Below, piece after piece: positions 23,854 to 34,884 of a stretch of DNA of 64,000 bases. The notes beneath the pieces were generated by a model that was given only the letters and a program-made list of their open reading frames with translations, was not told the origin of the DNA and did not search any database. The DNA lies in assembly GCA_963971225.1 (NCBI GenBank), contig OZ020268.1:116821510-116885509 (forward strand). Direction: 5' to 3'. The stretch is from Melieria omissa (Eukaryota; Arthropoda; Insecta; Diptera; Ulidiidae). Within the stretch, counting starts at the first letter, position 1. Each line of letters begins with the position of its first letter. The translations under genes were made by a program, and so were the position numbers.

Positions 23854-25175
23854 ATGTCATTACTTGAGCACAATAACGCAAGCTCAGTGTGTCGGACGTG
23901 CTTAGAAGTTTTGAGCATGGAATATTCGGATAGCAACCCAAACCACAACATCTTCCAGACGCCGGAGCTGGCCAAGAAACTGATTGCTTGTACCGCGATA
24001 AATCTTGAGCCGAGCGATAAGTACCCGAAGTATTTATGCAACCTTTGCTACAGCAAAGTGAATGAGTTCCATAAGTTCCGAACTATGTGCATAGAATCCA
24101 TGGAACGCTTGCGAAAACTGTCTCTAACATGTGACGATGAGGAGCCTTTGTTCGACTTGGAGTCACTTGTGAATATGGAGATTGTAATTGGTGAACATGA
24201 GATAATGTTTCAAAACGATGCCGCGAATGTCGATAAATGCACAGAAACACGGAAGAAGGAAGATGGTTTAGCGAGTGACACAGATTTACCAGCTACTGAA
24301 ATGCGTACAAGAAGCAGAATTCAGATAGAAAAAGTGGAAGTGGAGCATGAAATGCAGGCGGTGTCGGAGAATGACCAGGGGCAGGAAGAGAATCGCGATG
24401 GTGAACTTGGAACTGGAAATTTGGGTGATTTTGTGGAGAGTGCTAACAGTGCAGATGATGAAGATGAGCAGCCGGTGATCAATAAGGTAAGACACATCTT
24501 TATAGGACGCGTGGGAATAAGGTTAATAGTTTTACTTTTTATTTGATTAACTCAGAGAAAGGTCAGCAGGCAACCAAAGACAAGAAACCTTCGCCATGTG
24601 TGTGCCATTTGCGGAAAAGTGTGCAAGTCAGCGCTGGAAATAAAAAAACACCACTATGCGCACAAAGACAATGGACTGCCCTTTCAATGTGATCAAGAGA
24701 ATTGCTCACAGCGTTTCTTAAACAAGCAACGATTAAATGAGCATTTACAGCGTCATGCTGGGATACAAAATTATGTTTGTCCGGTATGCGGTAGACAGAA
24801 AACAACCCTGGAGGAACTGGAAGTATGTACAACCGGCAAGTTCTTATTCAAATATTAGGAAAACGCTAAATTTCGAAACACTTGCAGATTCATATCAACT
24901 TCCATCAACCAGAGCGACAATGTCAGTTATGCTCACGAATTTGCTCTACCGCTGAAAAGCTCGCGATACATGTACGCACAGTGCATAAAGGCATCAAAAA
25001 CTATGCGTGTCGGTATTGCGATCGCAAGTTTGGCAGGTGGCACACCAGAAAATGCCACGAGATGACGCATACTGGTGAAAGACCGCACATGTGTGAACAA
25101 TGTGGCAAATGCTTTACACAGCGAGGAGCTTTGAAAACTCACTTAAAAATGCATATACGTGACAGTGTGCCATAG
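23854..25175 (+). CDS. ZNF3: ZAD and C2H2 zinc-finger protein, three exons
   Basis: Exons 23854-24486, 24556-24822 and 24888-25175 join in phase 0 to 395 residues. The ZAD is intact. All of finger 1 is deleted, so exon 2 runs straight from NLR into HVCAIC; six fingers remain. The linker is shortened near its end (ADDEDEQPVINK replaces a longer segment). I take the ATG at 23854 because it has the caagaaaATG context conserved in all copies. Finger 2 helix reads ALEIKKHHYAH, and finger 5 has STAEKLAIH. No stop or frameshift is visible. Confidence 0.87.
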
Positions 25176-25959
25176 GGAATTTAAATTTGATTGTTCAGAC
25201 GTGAAAATTAACAAGACGACGTAAGAGGTGCACACGTAGAAAAAAGAAAAACAATTTGGTAGAACTATCTAAACTTAAGTTTTTGGATTTTTATGTTTTC
25301 CAAGAGTCAACTATTCTCTTGGAGAGAAGAAGAGTGTCTAGTCTAGCTATAAGCAAGAATTTGTCGATGTTTAGGACAGACACGTCAAAATAAGTTTGCA
25401 TTTAAAAACGCTCAAGTTCACAAAACATAATTTCGGACGAACTCGTCGGCTTAACCCTCTAGTTCCCAAGTTTTTAATCGTGTTAAAAAATTACCAGTGA
25501 TAGTTTTGTGGTGGAGAAGTAAAGTTTGTTCGGGGAAAACATTCCATGTCAATAGGAGGCGTGATAGAGGGTGTAGAAAAAAGCAGGCGTACAGGCCTGC
25601 TTAGGAAACAAAGCAAGAAAATTCCATATGAAGATTTTTTTTTTAATTTAAATTTTTAATTTTCTAGTTAGTGAGATATAGGTGCCGTGTCATTTTTTCA
25701 GTTTTTCCTCTACTTTCTCCATGTTTTTGATCGTAATTTCTAAAATAAAAATCCGATTGACATGATTTTCACCTTATCGCATTAACAACACCGCACGGTT
25801 TTTTTCCGATGCAACTTATTTATATAAGTTTTAAAATGCCGCGGTAATTGAACCTCAAAGTCGGAAAATATGGAATTTTAAGGCGTTTTCTGTGATGGTC
25901 AAAAACATACACATATTTTGTAAAACAATAAAAGAGTTAGGTGTATAATGAAAGTCCAT

Positions 25960-26280
25960 ACATCTAGCAATACAACACAGCCAAATTATTTGGCGGAATA
26001 CACATTCGCATCGAACAAATAACAAAAATGTACCATAGCCATATGCAAATTTTTTTTATTTTATTTTTTTTTTTTTGTTTCGAGCAATTCAAAATCTTTT
26101 TGTTTCTTGCTTGTATTCCAAACTATAATTGGAACATATAAAAGAGCATATTTTGAGGCTTCTAATTTTTTAAGGAAAAAGTATGAAAAGTGATGTAAAT
26201 GGCTATGTACATTTTTGTTATTTGTTCGATACGAATGTGTATTCCGCCAAATAATTTGGCTATGTTATATTGCTTGATGT
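25960..26280. mobile_element. Fold-back element with long inverted repeats
   Basis: About 85 bp at 25960-26045 is the inverted complement of 26195-26280, with few mismatches (shared core ccaaattatttggcggaata). The loop is AT-rich with a long T run. The transcript or single strand would form a stable hairpin. The superfamily is unclear because no target duplication is certain. Confidence 0.75.
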
Positions 26281-26384
26281 TTCTTCTTAAGATATTCATA
26301 TACTTCGTAACTTGATTTATTAAACATCTGTACAATTTTCACCATCAGAAAAAACGCCTTGAAATTCAATATCTTCCTACTGTG

Positions 26385-26946
26385 AAACCTTTTGTGTTTT
26401 TTTTGTTTTGTTCCTTGTTCACTCCTCACGGGAGCATAGGGCCTCCACAAGACCACAAGACAGCCTTGTGTTGGTTACATTAATCAGTTGTGTTGTTCTG
26501 CCAGGGTAGGTGGTTGGCCTGCCGCAGGTAGTCCTATGTGATGGAATCATCTAACGGCGCTCAGGAACGTCGCCTCCGCTCGTAGCGCCATCTGTTGTAA
26601 GGAGGTTACAGCAGAATGGTTGGGGACCTCGCTAGATCAGGTTGGTGCGCTGTTTTCGCAGTTGTCCGCTTCCCCTTGCAGATGTCTCTCGTGCGCCTTT
26701 TTGCGTAACTGTTTATTTGTTTGCTTTTATCAGCCGCACAGCCGCTCATGGATGTAAGTGGAATAGGAATAATTGGGTTGGGAATCAATGAACTTGGATA
26801 TGTTTCAAGGTTTTTAGGAAAATTTAGAGAACAGGAAAAATCAGAAAAATTTGTTGGAAAAGTGCGGTGACCGTGCACACGGCGGGAGTTGAACCCGCGA
26901 CCTCTGGGATGACAGTCTAGTGCACTCACGCTAGGCTATCGAGGCT
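26385..26946 (-). mobile_element. Probable tRNA-Asp-like SINE
   Basis: Read on the minus strand from 26946, the sequence cctcgatagcctagcgtg, then ctgtcat in an anticodon-like position, then cgggttcaactcccgcc, resembles an insect tRNA-Asp. A T-rich stretch near 26400 (A-rich on the minus strand) could be the 3' tail. The acceptor arm does not close, so this is not a functional tRNA. A candidate short target repeat gaaacctt is seen at both sides, but weakly. Confidence 0.45.
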
Positions 26947-27455
26947 GCCGAAACCTTATTACCACGCCCATTTAGAACGCATAAAATTGATTAATGTCAG
27001 AAAAGATGGCGTGAAATGTTGTAAGTGCAACGATATAAAAATCATGTCGCTAGGATTATTGGTTCAGAAATTACAGTCGAAAACGAGAACAAAGCAGAGA
27101 AAAAATCCAAAAATTGGCACGCCCATTTTTTGCGAAAACTAGAGCTGTTACATAAAAACGGAGTATGGTTTTAAAAACAGCGTGGAAAAAGGATTCAGAA
27201 TCATGTAAAAAAATCCATGCTACAGACATGCTGTTGTGCAGTGTTATCATTACCTTTAAAAGTTCGCAAATTAAGTCGTACCATACATGGCAATACCGGC
27301 CTAAACCGTTATATCATCACCTGATTATGTCCGCCTCAAACAGACATCCTTTTCAACCAACTTATATAGCTAAATGTTTTAACTCTTTCGGGACTACTGG
27401 GATAATACGTCCCAGCAAGTTTTTAATGGCCCTAAAAACAATTATTCAAATCTTA

Positions 27456-28520
27456 TAGCCTATGTCCACCGGGCCTTAAATGCATTTAACATCGCATTTA
27501 AATGCTCTAATTCCCATGCAACTGTTTTTGTATCAGTCAACACTGAGTTAATTCAGTTTTGCCCTTTACAGACGTCTAACAGAATATGTTATGTTAAAAG
27601 CTGGAGCAATTTTGACAAATGTACATATTTTGATAGCCATAGTATAATAATAAAGTAGTCTATTCAAAGACAGTACCCCTAAAGTACCTCTATTTCGATT
27701 GACAAATATTGTCAAAAAAGTCATCAGCAGAGTAAACAAAGTTGTATTAAAATATACCTAAGCATTTTCCCTTTGCTTTTAGTACGATTATATTTGAATG
27801 AAGTTGCGTCTGTGGTTGAACATTTTTTAAACTGACAAATTTCAGACATCAAAATTGAATTGAATGTCAAAAATTTTGTTTTCTTTGAGCGGGAGACTTT
27901 TGATTAGACTACTTTATTATTATACTATGTTGATAGCATGCTTTTCGTCGCTGCAAGAGCCGTACGAACACAAACAAAAGAGGGGATTCGAATTGCGTTC
28001 GGTGTGGAAGATTTTTTGCTAAGAACATTACTTTTTACTGCATTTTTCGCAAAAATACATATCGTCTGTCATAATCAAAGTCAAAACTTATATTATTTGC
28101 CAATAATAAATGCTGAAAGAGAAAATCAAAAACGTAGAACTTCTCACTAACTCTCTTGACATTAAAAATTCAGACAGCTTTGGTATCAATCAGCTGACAA
28201 CTTTCATAAATGAAATAAACATTGACAAATGAAATAAATTTTCACAAATATGAAAACGCAGACATTAGACTGTTGAGAAGGAAAGCGAATTGGTTTTCTT
28301 GCAGAGGGGCTACAAGAAACCATACATACGTATACAAGGAGATGGCGGCGATGGGTAAGTGGTGGCTGCCCAGAAATAAATGCAGAATTTGGCTTGACCA
28401 ACTAAAAATGTCAACAAAACCCAGCTGTTGCATTTAACTCAGTTTTGGTGGAAACGCTTGACAGTTCTCAAGCTTAACAGAGCACTTAAATGCATTTAAG
28501 CGCTCGGTGGAAATAGGCTA
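27456..28520. mobile_element. PIF/Harbinger-like MITE with TTA target duplication
   Basis: Unit 2 has an intact site (tcttacgaccc at 22398-22408). In unit 3 it is interrupted by 1065 bp between two TTA copies (27453-27455 and 28521-28523). The ends are imperfect inverted repeats of about 35 bp (tagcctatgtccaccgg / cggtggaaataggcta, with ttaaatgcatttaa inside both). The 3-bp TTA duplication is typical of PIF/Harbinger. It carries a nested MITE at 27638-27929 and no transposase. Confidence 0.78.
27638..27929. mobile_element. hAT-like MITE nested in the PIF-like MITE
   Basis: Same family as 17267-17514: ends catagtataataataaagta / tttattattatactatg. Flanked by the 8-bp repeat ttgatagc at 27630-27637 and 27930-27937. 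Length 292 bp. Its position shows it moved after the surrounding element had inserted. Confidence 0.82.
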
Positions 28521-29091
28521 TTACGACCCACGCAAAATATTTTTTCGATTTCGGTGTTCCCGCATAAATGGATAATTTCAGAATTTGTGAGCATCCAATA
28601 TTATGCTATTATCACACATTTTAGCCTTACGATAATTTTCGTGTTTCGGTCATATCTTACGTTTTTCCCATGAGATCCGCGTAGTTTTGAATAATGACAC
28701 ACTCGTGTCTTAGACCTGCGTATTTTATCCGCTATTTCCGTATCGAAAACTCGTATTGTTTGAATGCATTAACTTTTTTATTTTGAGGTGGCACTTACTT
28801 TCCTCTAGGCGTTTTCACAGGTCTGAAGAGAATAAAAACGTTACTTTTTTAATAGTACAAAAATCGACTAAATCAGTTTATAAAGGCATAACATACTTCA
28901 AATTACTTATATTTTTGTTTCACTGATCAATTTGAATCGCTGAGTTTATGTGAACTACCACATTTCAACTCTGAGAAAACACTAGTCGCTTTGAATATTG
29001 TGCTCGATCACGCAAACTATAAAAGCCGTTTCTTACAGCAAACTATGGAAATGTATAAAACAACCTTTATTTATTTTTGAAGTGAAACTTC
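28521..29091. repeat. Unit 3 spacer, right part
   Basis: Spacer DNA homologous to unit 2 (28625-29080 with 22815-23270). No gene is visible. Confidence 0.55.
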
Positions 29092-29283
29092 TTTACGCAC
29101 GCTTGGCATTGGGAGTAAGCTGGCGAACGCGTGACGTAAGCGTTACGAAAAGTGTGATCGGGCGAGGCGAACGGGAGTTCAGTGGTTTACGCACGCTTGA
29201 CTTGGGGAGTAAGCTGGCGAACGCGTGACATAACCGTTACGAAAAGTGCGATCGGGCGAGGCGAACTGGAGTTGAGTGGTTTA
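29092..29283. repeat. GC-rich 94-bp tandem duplication
   Basis: Two adjacent copies of a 94-bp unit beginning tttacgcacgcttg (29092 and 29186). Each contains gtaagctggcgaacgcgtga and a gatcgggcgaggcgaac segment. Base composition is much more GC-rich than the neighbours. No gene is recognised. Confidence 0.75.
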
Positions 29284-29463
29284 TTGCGAGTTTACTAGCG
29301 TTACGCGAACGGTGATTCTTTGGTTATTTTTCGTAATTCTATTTCGTTTTGAAGAATTTTATGAATTGATATTTTGTTCAATACATTCAATATTCTACGT
29401 TAAAAGTGAATAGAATTGTAAATTCATTTTAAAGTTCATGTTTTGTGAATTTTCGGGTAAATA

Positions 29464-30025
29464 CACCTAAGTCTGTTTTTACACGGTCTTTTTTTACACG
29501 GTTTTGATATAACACGGTTTGAAAATTGAATATTTTTAATTTTTTTTACACGATTTTATTCCATTTAGCACGATTTGAAATTTTATGTACTTAAATTTTT
29601 TTTGTCAAATTTAATTTTTGCGAAGTATGTTCATATCACAAAAAAGTATTTATGAAAGAAAAAAGTCTGAAACCATCGATAGTGCTATCGATAGTTTGCG
29701 AACACTAGCTTAAAGATTTAAGTGAATTCCCTTTTAGCGCGTACAAGCAATTTTTACTGGTCAAAGCAAATGTGAATAGCACTAATTTAGGGGAATTCCC
29801 TTTATGTGCATACAATAAAATTTACTGGGCAGAGCAATTGAAACGTGTTAATATTTTGTGAACTGTCAATGCAATAAGACGTGTTTGGTAAAGAAATTTT
29901 AATAGGTTTTAGAGATTAGGAACAAATCACCCATTTTTGTATACGATCAATGTCTTTTTTTACACGGTTTTTTTTTACACGGCTTCTTCTGGAACCAATC
30001 TACCGTGTAAAAACAGACTTAGGTG
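29464..30025. mobile_element. Tc1/mariner-like MITE with TA flanks
   Basis: A 562-bp element with inverted ends of about 25 bp (cacctaagtctgttttta / taaaaacagacttaggtg). It is bounded by TA at 29462-29463 and 30026-30027. Subterminal repeats of ttttacacggttt occur near both ends. No transposase. It lies just before the unit 4 promoter copy. Confidence 0.72.
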
Positions 30026-30049
30026 TAATAACAAATTATTATTAAATTC

Positions 30050-30430
30050 TGTTTTCAGAGAATCTCAACGACTGTGGCAACTCAATTCGCAGCAACACCA
30101 GGCGGACACGGCAACTCTGTACATTTGTTATGAATACAAAGTCAGCTGTTGGTAAATAAATAAGGATTACATATTTTTCGCTCATTCAAATAAAAACGAA
30201 GGTGAAATTGTTCGGACGAACCTAAGTTGGTAGACAGTGCATCAGAGAATTAATAACAAGAAGAAAGTGCAAATTAAGTTTGTATTGAACCTAATACAGA
30301 GAGCAAGCGGCTTTTGGGTAACACTGCTGCGTAGAGAACTCTTGTTTACAGGGCGATTAAGAAGTTTCGCCATTTTGTTCAGAAAGTGGCTTTAATATTG
30401 ACTGGGAATTGTGATCAACACAACAAGAAA
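30050..30430 (+). promoter_or_regulatory. Truncated duplicated promoter upstream of ZNF4
   Basis: Homology to the promoter of units 1-3 starts only at ctgttttcagagaatctcaa (about 30050). The first 80 bp of the bulli-proximal part are missing. It continues without interruption to the ZNF4 start. Confidence 0.6.
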
Positions 30431-31794
30431 ATGTCATTACTTGAGCACAACAACGCAAGCTCAATGTGTCGGACGTGCTTAGAAGTTTTGAGCATGGAAT
30501 ATTCGGATAGCAACCCAAAACACAACATCTTCCAGACGCCGGAGCTGGCCAGGAAACTGATTGCTTTTACCGCGATAAATCTTGAGCCGAGCGATAAGTA
30601 CCCGAAGTATTTATGCAACCTTTGCTACAGCAAAGTGAATGAGTTCCATAAGTTCCGAACTATGTGCATAGAATCCATGGAACGCTTGCGAAAACTGTCT
30701 CTAACATGTGATGATGGGGAGCCTCTGTTCGACTTGAATTCTGTGAAGATGGAGATTGAAATTGGTGAATCTGAGGTGATGTTTCAAAACGATGCTGCGA
30801 ATGTCGATAAATGCACAGGAACACGGAAGCCAGAAGATAGTGTAGGGAGTGACATAGATATGACAGCTACTAGAATGCGTACAAGAAGCAGAGCCAAAAC
30901 GGAAAAAGTAGAAGTGGAGCATGAATTTCAGGCGATGTCGGAGAATGACCAGGAGCAGGACGAGAATCGCGATGGTGAACATCTCATAAAAGTCGAATTG
31001 GGTGATGCTGTGGAGAGTGCTAACAGTGATTTGCACTGCAATGAAGTTGAAAACAGTTTACTTGTGAGAAAAGATGAGCAGCCGGTGATCAATAAGGTAA
31101 GACACATCTTTATAGGACGCGTGGGAATAAGGTTAATAGTTTTACTTTTTATTTGATTAACTCAGAGAAAGGTCAGCAGGCAACCAAAGACAAGAAACCT
31201 TCGCCATGTGTGTGCCATTTGCGGAAAAGTGTGCAAGTCAGCGCTGGAAATAAAAAAACACCACGATACGCACAAACACAATGGACTGCCCTTTCAATGT
31301 GATCAAGAGAATTGCTCACAGCGTTTCTTAAACAAGCAACGATTAAATGAGCATTTACAGCGTCATGCTGGGATACAAAATTATGTTTGTCCGGTATGCG
31401 GTAGAGAGAAAAAAACCCTGAAGCAACTAGAAGTATGTACACCTGGCAAGTTCTTATTCAAATATTAGGAAAACGCTAAATTTCGAAACACTTGCAGATT
31501 CATATCAACTTCCATCAACCAGAGCGACAATGTCAGTTATGCTCACGAATTTGCTCTACCGCTGGAAACCTTGCGATACATGTACGCACAGTGCATGAAG
31601 GCATCAAAAACTATGCGTGTCGGTATTGCGATCGCAAGTTTGGAAGGTGGGACACCAGAAAATGTCACGAGATGACGCACACTGGCGAAAGACCGCACAA
31701 GTGTGAACAATGTGGCAAAGGCTTTGTACACCAAGGAGCTTTAAAAATTCACTCAAAAACTCATATGCGTGACAATGTGCCATTGGAAATATAA
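30431..31794 (+). CDS. ZNF4: ZAD and C2H2 zinc-finger protein, three exons
   Basis: Exons 30431-31096, 31166-31432 and 31498-31794 join in phase 0 to 409 residues. The ZAD is intact (CRTC, CNLC). Finger 1 is absent, as in ZNF3, leaving six fingers. The last finger has changed to GFVHQGALKIHSKTH, the type seen in copies 5-8, while the linker up to exon 2 resembles copies 1-3, so ZNF4 is intermediate or recombinant. Finger 2 is ALEIKKHHDTH and finger 6 FGRWDTRKCHEMTH. No disabling change is visible. Confidence 0.87.
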
Positions 31795-32210
31795 ATTTGA
31801 TTTTTCATACAAGAAAACTAAGAAGTCGTCGTAAGAGGTGCTCAGGTAGAAAAAAAAAAAAAAAGTTGGTAGAACTATCTAAACTAGTTTTTAGATTTTT
31901 ATGTTTTCCAAGAGAATAGTTGAAGTCTAGCGATAGGCAAGAATTTGTTGATGTTTAGGACAGACACGACAAAATAAGTTTGCAAGCTCAAGCTCACTAA
32001 ACTTAGTTTCGGACGGACTCTTCGGGTTAATATTTGATATTGACTCCGGCAAAATAATTGTGTTTTTTTATTTAAAATTACCAAGAAATAAACAAAATGA
32101 AAATATTTTTCTTAAATATATATTTTTGGCACAAAATACATTGTTTTAGCCTTATTGAAAATTTCGAATGGACCGGTTAAGTTTTGAAATAAGTTTTAAT
32201 TATTTTGTGG
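31795..32210. repeat. Unit 4 spacer, left part
   Basis: Short spacer with the conserved block (about 31890-32040) found after every ZNF copy, then AT-rich DNA. From about 32060 it resembles the spacers after ZNF5-8 (for example 42560-42760) rather than those of units 1-3. No gene. Confidence 0.55.
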
Positions 32211-33390
32211 AAAATAACATATGTCCTCTAAACATTGAGACTAACTTCCGACGCGTGCCATTTAAAAACAGACAATTGAATTAAAAATTTATTTTGTTTG
32301 GTACTTCAGTCTATTGGTCATCTGTCAAAAAATACACTTAGAGTACACTTAATGAACCATTGTCTTCGATTTTTCTCAGTGTGGAGCGAATGTCCCGATT
32401 AAGGTTTTGGATGGTATCAATTGGTCGATAGTCTGGATTATCTCGACTTGTTTCAAATTTCGCTTGGATCGATCAATCAACTCTTGCTCGTTAGGTGCCT
32501 CCCAACCCTTTTGTACACCATAGGCTTGAGAACTGCCCAGACATTTTCGATTGGACGTGCCTGTGACACGTTTGGAGGATTGTCCTTTGGCAACAATTTT
32601 ATTTTTTGCTCTGTCAGCCAATCCAACGTTTTTTTCGTATAGTTAAGGGTGGAAGGATCCGGCCAAAACATGATTTCGTCGCCAATGTGATATTTTCCAA
32701 AAAATTGCTTAAATTTTGGCAAGCATTGACTGATTCGTCAAGCCAAACGTCAGCATTGATCGCTGTGGTTTTGTTTGGGCGAATCAATGTCGCTGAGACA
32801 CCCTTCGAAGAAATGGCCACCCACACTAGCACCTTTGGCTCAAATTTTGATTTGCTGGCGTATTTAACTGAGTTTGGTGTTGTTTCGATGTTGTCAGTGT
32901 AAAAACCGTCGTTCCCGCTTAATTCATGGTGCAAAAATTTTAACTACGATTCAACATCCAAAATTATGAAATTTTCATTCGCGAAGTGTTCACCACGAAG
33001 TGCACGGCAGCATTTTGGTATATTTTCGAGTTGTTTCGCGGAATACCTTAGTGCTCGTTTACGTTTGTTATAAATCTATCCGTCTACATAGTTCTCTTTA
33101 AAATCTTGTGAACACCAGACTTTGAAATGCCAAATTTTTATCCTAATTTGCGTGTTGATTGGCCAACCTTGTTTTTTACACTTGTCAGCAGTTTTTTCGT
33201 TGTTGTGGCACTTAACTTCGGCAGACGACCAGGTATGACTTTGTTTTCCGGTCCTTTCCCATTACGGCAATCTATCAAAACACGAAAAATAGTCGCCCAG
33301 AAGTGTACTGAGTGACATCTCCATGTTTGCTTAAGCAGTCAAATAAACCGCTGAAGTTAGTCTCAATGTTTAGTGGACATATGCTATTTT
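32211..33390 (-). mobile_element. mariner-family element with broken transposase
   Basis: About 1.18 kb with inverted ends (ctaaacattgagactaactt at 32227-32246 and its complement near 33352-33371). On the minus strand, transposase pieces appear: VLVWVAISSKGVSATLIRP near 32830 and, near 32500-32660, MFWPDPSTLNYTKKTLDWL followed by NPPNVSQARPIENVWAVLK, the mariner C-terminal signature. Frameshifts split it into at least three frames, so it is inactive. The duplicated spacers at 42750 and 50500 lack it. Confidence 0.82.
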
Positions 33391-33411
33391 GGCTCAATTT
33401 TATTAGAGAAA

Positions 33412-33508
33412 TTTTTTTATTTCACACGCACAACACGGGTGGTTGCGGGAAGCTAGGCCTTAGTCTCGCGTAAGCGGGCTGTCGTGCCAATCAATTATAA
33501 TTATTACA
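33412..33508 (-). mobile_element. Short SINE copy with 12-bp target duplication
   Basis: A 97-bp insertion between two copies of ttattagagaaa (33400-33411 and 33509-33520). On the minus strand it reads from a ttgattggcacgacagcccg start to an A-rich tail. The same sequence begins the element at about 59500. The homologous site at 42770 is empty. Confidence 0.75.
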
Positions 33509-33582
33509 TTATTAGAGAAACTATAAAATGCTTTGAAATTTAGTTAAATTATTAATGACAAAAAACTATGAATTCAACTATA

Positions 33583-34323
33583 TTAATCCAGCAGATTCTT
33601 CAAACCTAGCTGCAAAAAGGTTTTAATTTCTACCAAAACACAGACTCGTTCTCTCTCAACTGCAAGCTTTTCTCGCTCTATGTTGACGATTTCTTCATGG
33701 CGTTGTTGCTTCCTCCTCGATTCCATTTTCAAAAAATCCAAGATGGCATCGCGACTTGTATCCTTATGCCTCTTAGCAGGTCTGTTACAAGTCGGCTCTT
33801 CATATTTTTGGTCACAAGATGACTCCGACTGGCTGTTTTCAGCATCGACTATGTTGTCTAAAGGTGAGCAACGATTTTCAGTCTCATGTTTTCTTGAATA
33901 CTTGGTTCCATATACTTCGTCGAAGTCATCGTAGTACTCCCACAAGGTTTTGGTATTGACTGTGTAATTAAATCGTTCTTTTATTCGTCTGTATGTCTTA
34001 AACAAGTTTCGAAATTTCCGTATTAGTTGATATTTCGTTATTTTGAGATCGGGTATTACTTTTTGCATCTCGGTTAAAACTTTTTCCCACAGGCATGAGC
34101 TTTTTTCTTTGTCATCCAGAAACTCTTCTTCCATGTCCAGCCTGATCCGCACCAGCAATTTAGTTGCTGCGCTTGTGAAATAATCGTCTCTGAAAGAAAT
34201 AAAATCAACAAATTTTGATATATTTAACCATATAAATACATATATTCTTGGACTAACTCCGTGGCCATTGTATATATTGACAGCTGCAGCAAAATAAATT
34301 GTAACCCTGAGTTTATGCATCAC
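33583..34323 (-). CDS. Myb/SANT-like (trihelix) ORF, copy 1
   Basis: Not matched to a named gene. The frame encodes a trihelix/Myb-SANT-like domain, from YFTSAATKLLVRIRLDMEEEF through LWEKVLTEMQKVIP to QLIRKFRNLFKTYRRIKER. An acidic linker, a basic patch (RPAKRHK) and a charged coiled-coil (RRKQQRHEEIVNIEREKLAVERER) follow. This layout is seen in insect Myb/SANT-like proteins and in accessory proteins of some DNA transposons. The upstream segment probably contains an intron, with an AG acceptor just before the YFTS segment (near 34194), so the first about 45 codons may be non-coding or belong to another exon. It is the only gene-like feature on the minus strand that repeats after ZNF4-ZNF8. 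Confidence 0.6.
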   Translation of the reverse strand: MMHKLRVTIYFAAAVNIYNGHGVSPRIYVFIWLNISKFVDFISFRDDYFTSAATKLLVRIRLDMEEEFLDDKEKSSCLWEKVLTEMQKVIPDLKITKYQLIRKFRNLFKTYRRIKERFNYTVNTKTLWEYYDDFDEVYGTKYSRKHETENRCSPLDNIVDAENSQSESSCDQKYEEPTCNRPAKRHKDTSRDAILDFLKMESRRKQQRHEEIVNIEREKLAVERERVCVLVEIKTFLQLGLKNLLD

Positions 34324-34340
34324 CAGCGCCTTGCTTTAGC

Positions 34341-34884
34341 CAGTGTTGCCAGATACTTGAAATTAATGTCTCCAAAATCTTAAAAAAGAAATACTGAAAC
34401 TTCCTCCCAAAAGTTAAAAACATCTCCTAAATTTTAAAGGAATTAAACATCTCATAAGACAATAAAAATAATCAATAATTTTTTTTAGCATCTTTTTTAT
34501 TTATCTTCATCTTAACAACAAAAACTTTATAAAAACAGAACATATTACAAATGAATTGAACAAAAAGTGTTTTTTTTGGCGGCATTACATTTCGTCAACA
34601 ATAAAAGAGAACGAGATGGAACGAGCTTACAAATTTTCAACACGATAGGTTGCTTTGACTAAAAAAAAGGTTACCAAAATATGCTTTGTTGCAAGTGTTC
34701 CAGATACATCTTACTTACTTCGTTATCTAAAAATTTCCCAAAAATCCACTAAGGATCCGAAAAATCCGCTAACATAATATATACATAATATAAATCTCCT
34801 AAACAATTGTTCCTCCTCAAAACTCTCCTAAGAGGCCAAAAATCTCCTAAATCTAGGAGGAAATCTCTTGATCTGGCAACACTA
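34341..34884. mobile_element. hAT-like MITE upstream of the first trihelix ORF
   Basis: A 544-bp element starting cagtgttgccaga and ending tctggcaacacta (inverted). Flanked by gctttagc (34333-34340) and gcttcagc (34885-34892), an 8-bp duplication with one mismatch. Absent from the homologous site at 43550-43580. Internally rich in ctcctaa motifs. Confidence 0.7.

Larger units (their letters stand above)
25176..27455. repeat. Unit 3 spacer, left part
   Basis: The first 450 bp match the unit 2 spacer almost base for base. The rest holds a fold-back element (25960-26280), a SINE-like stretch (about 26385-26946) and, from about 27240, spacer DNA homologous to 11670-11805 and 22195-22395. No gene is seen. 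Confidence 0.55.

Noticed and set aside
26872..26946. tRNA-Asp-like sequence
   Set aside because: A and B boxes are present but the acceptor arm does not pair; it fits a SINE head better than a tRNA gene.
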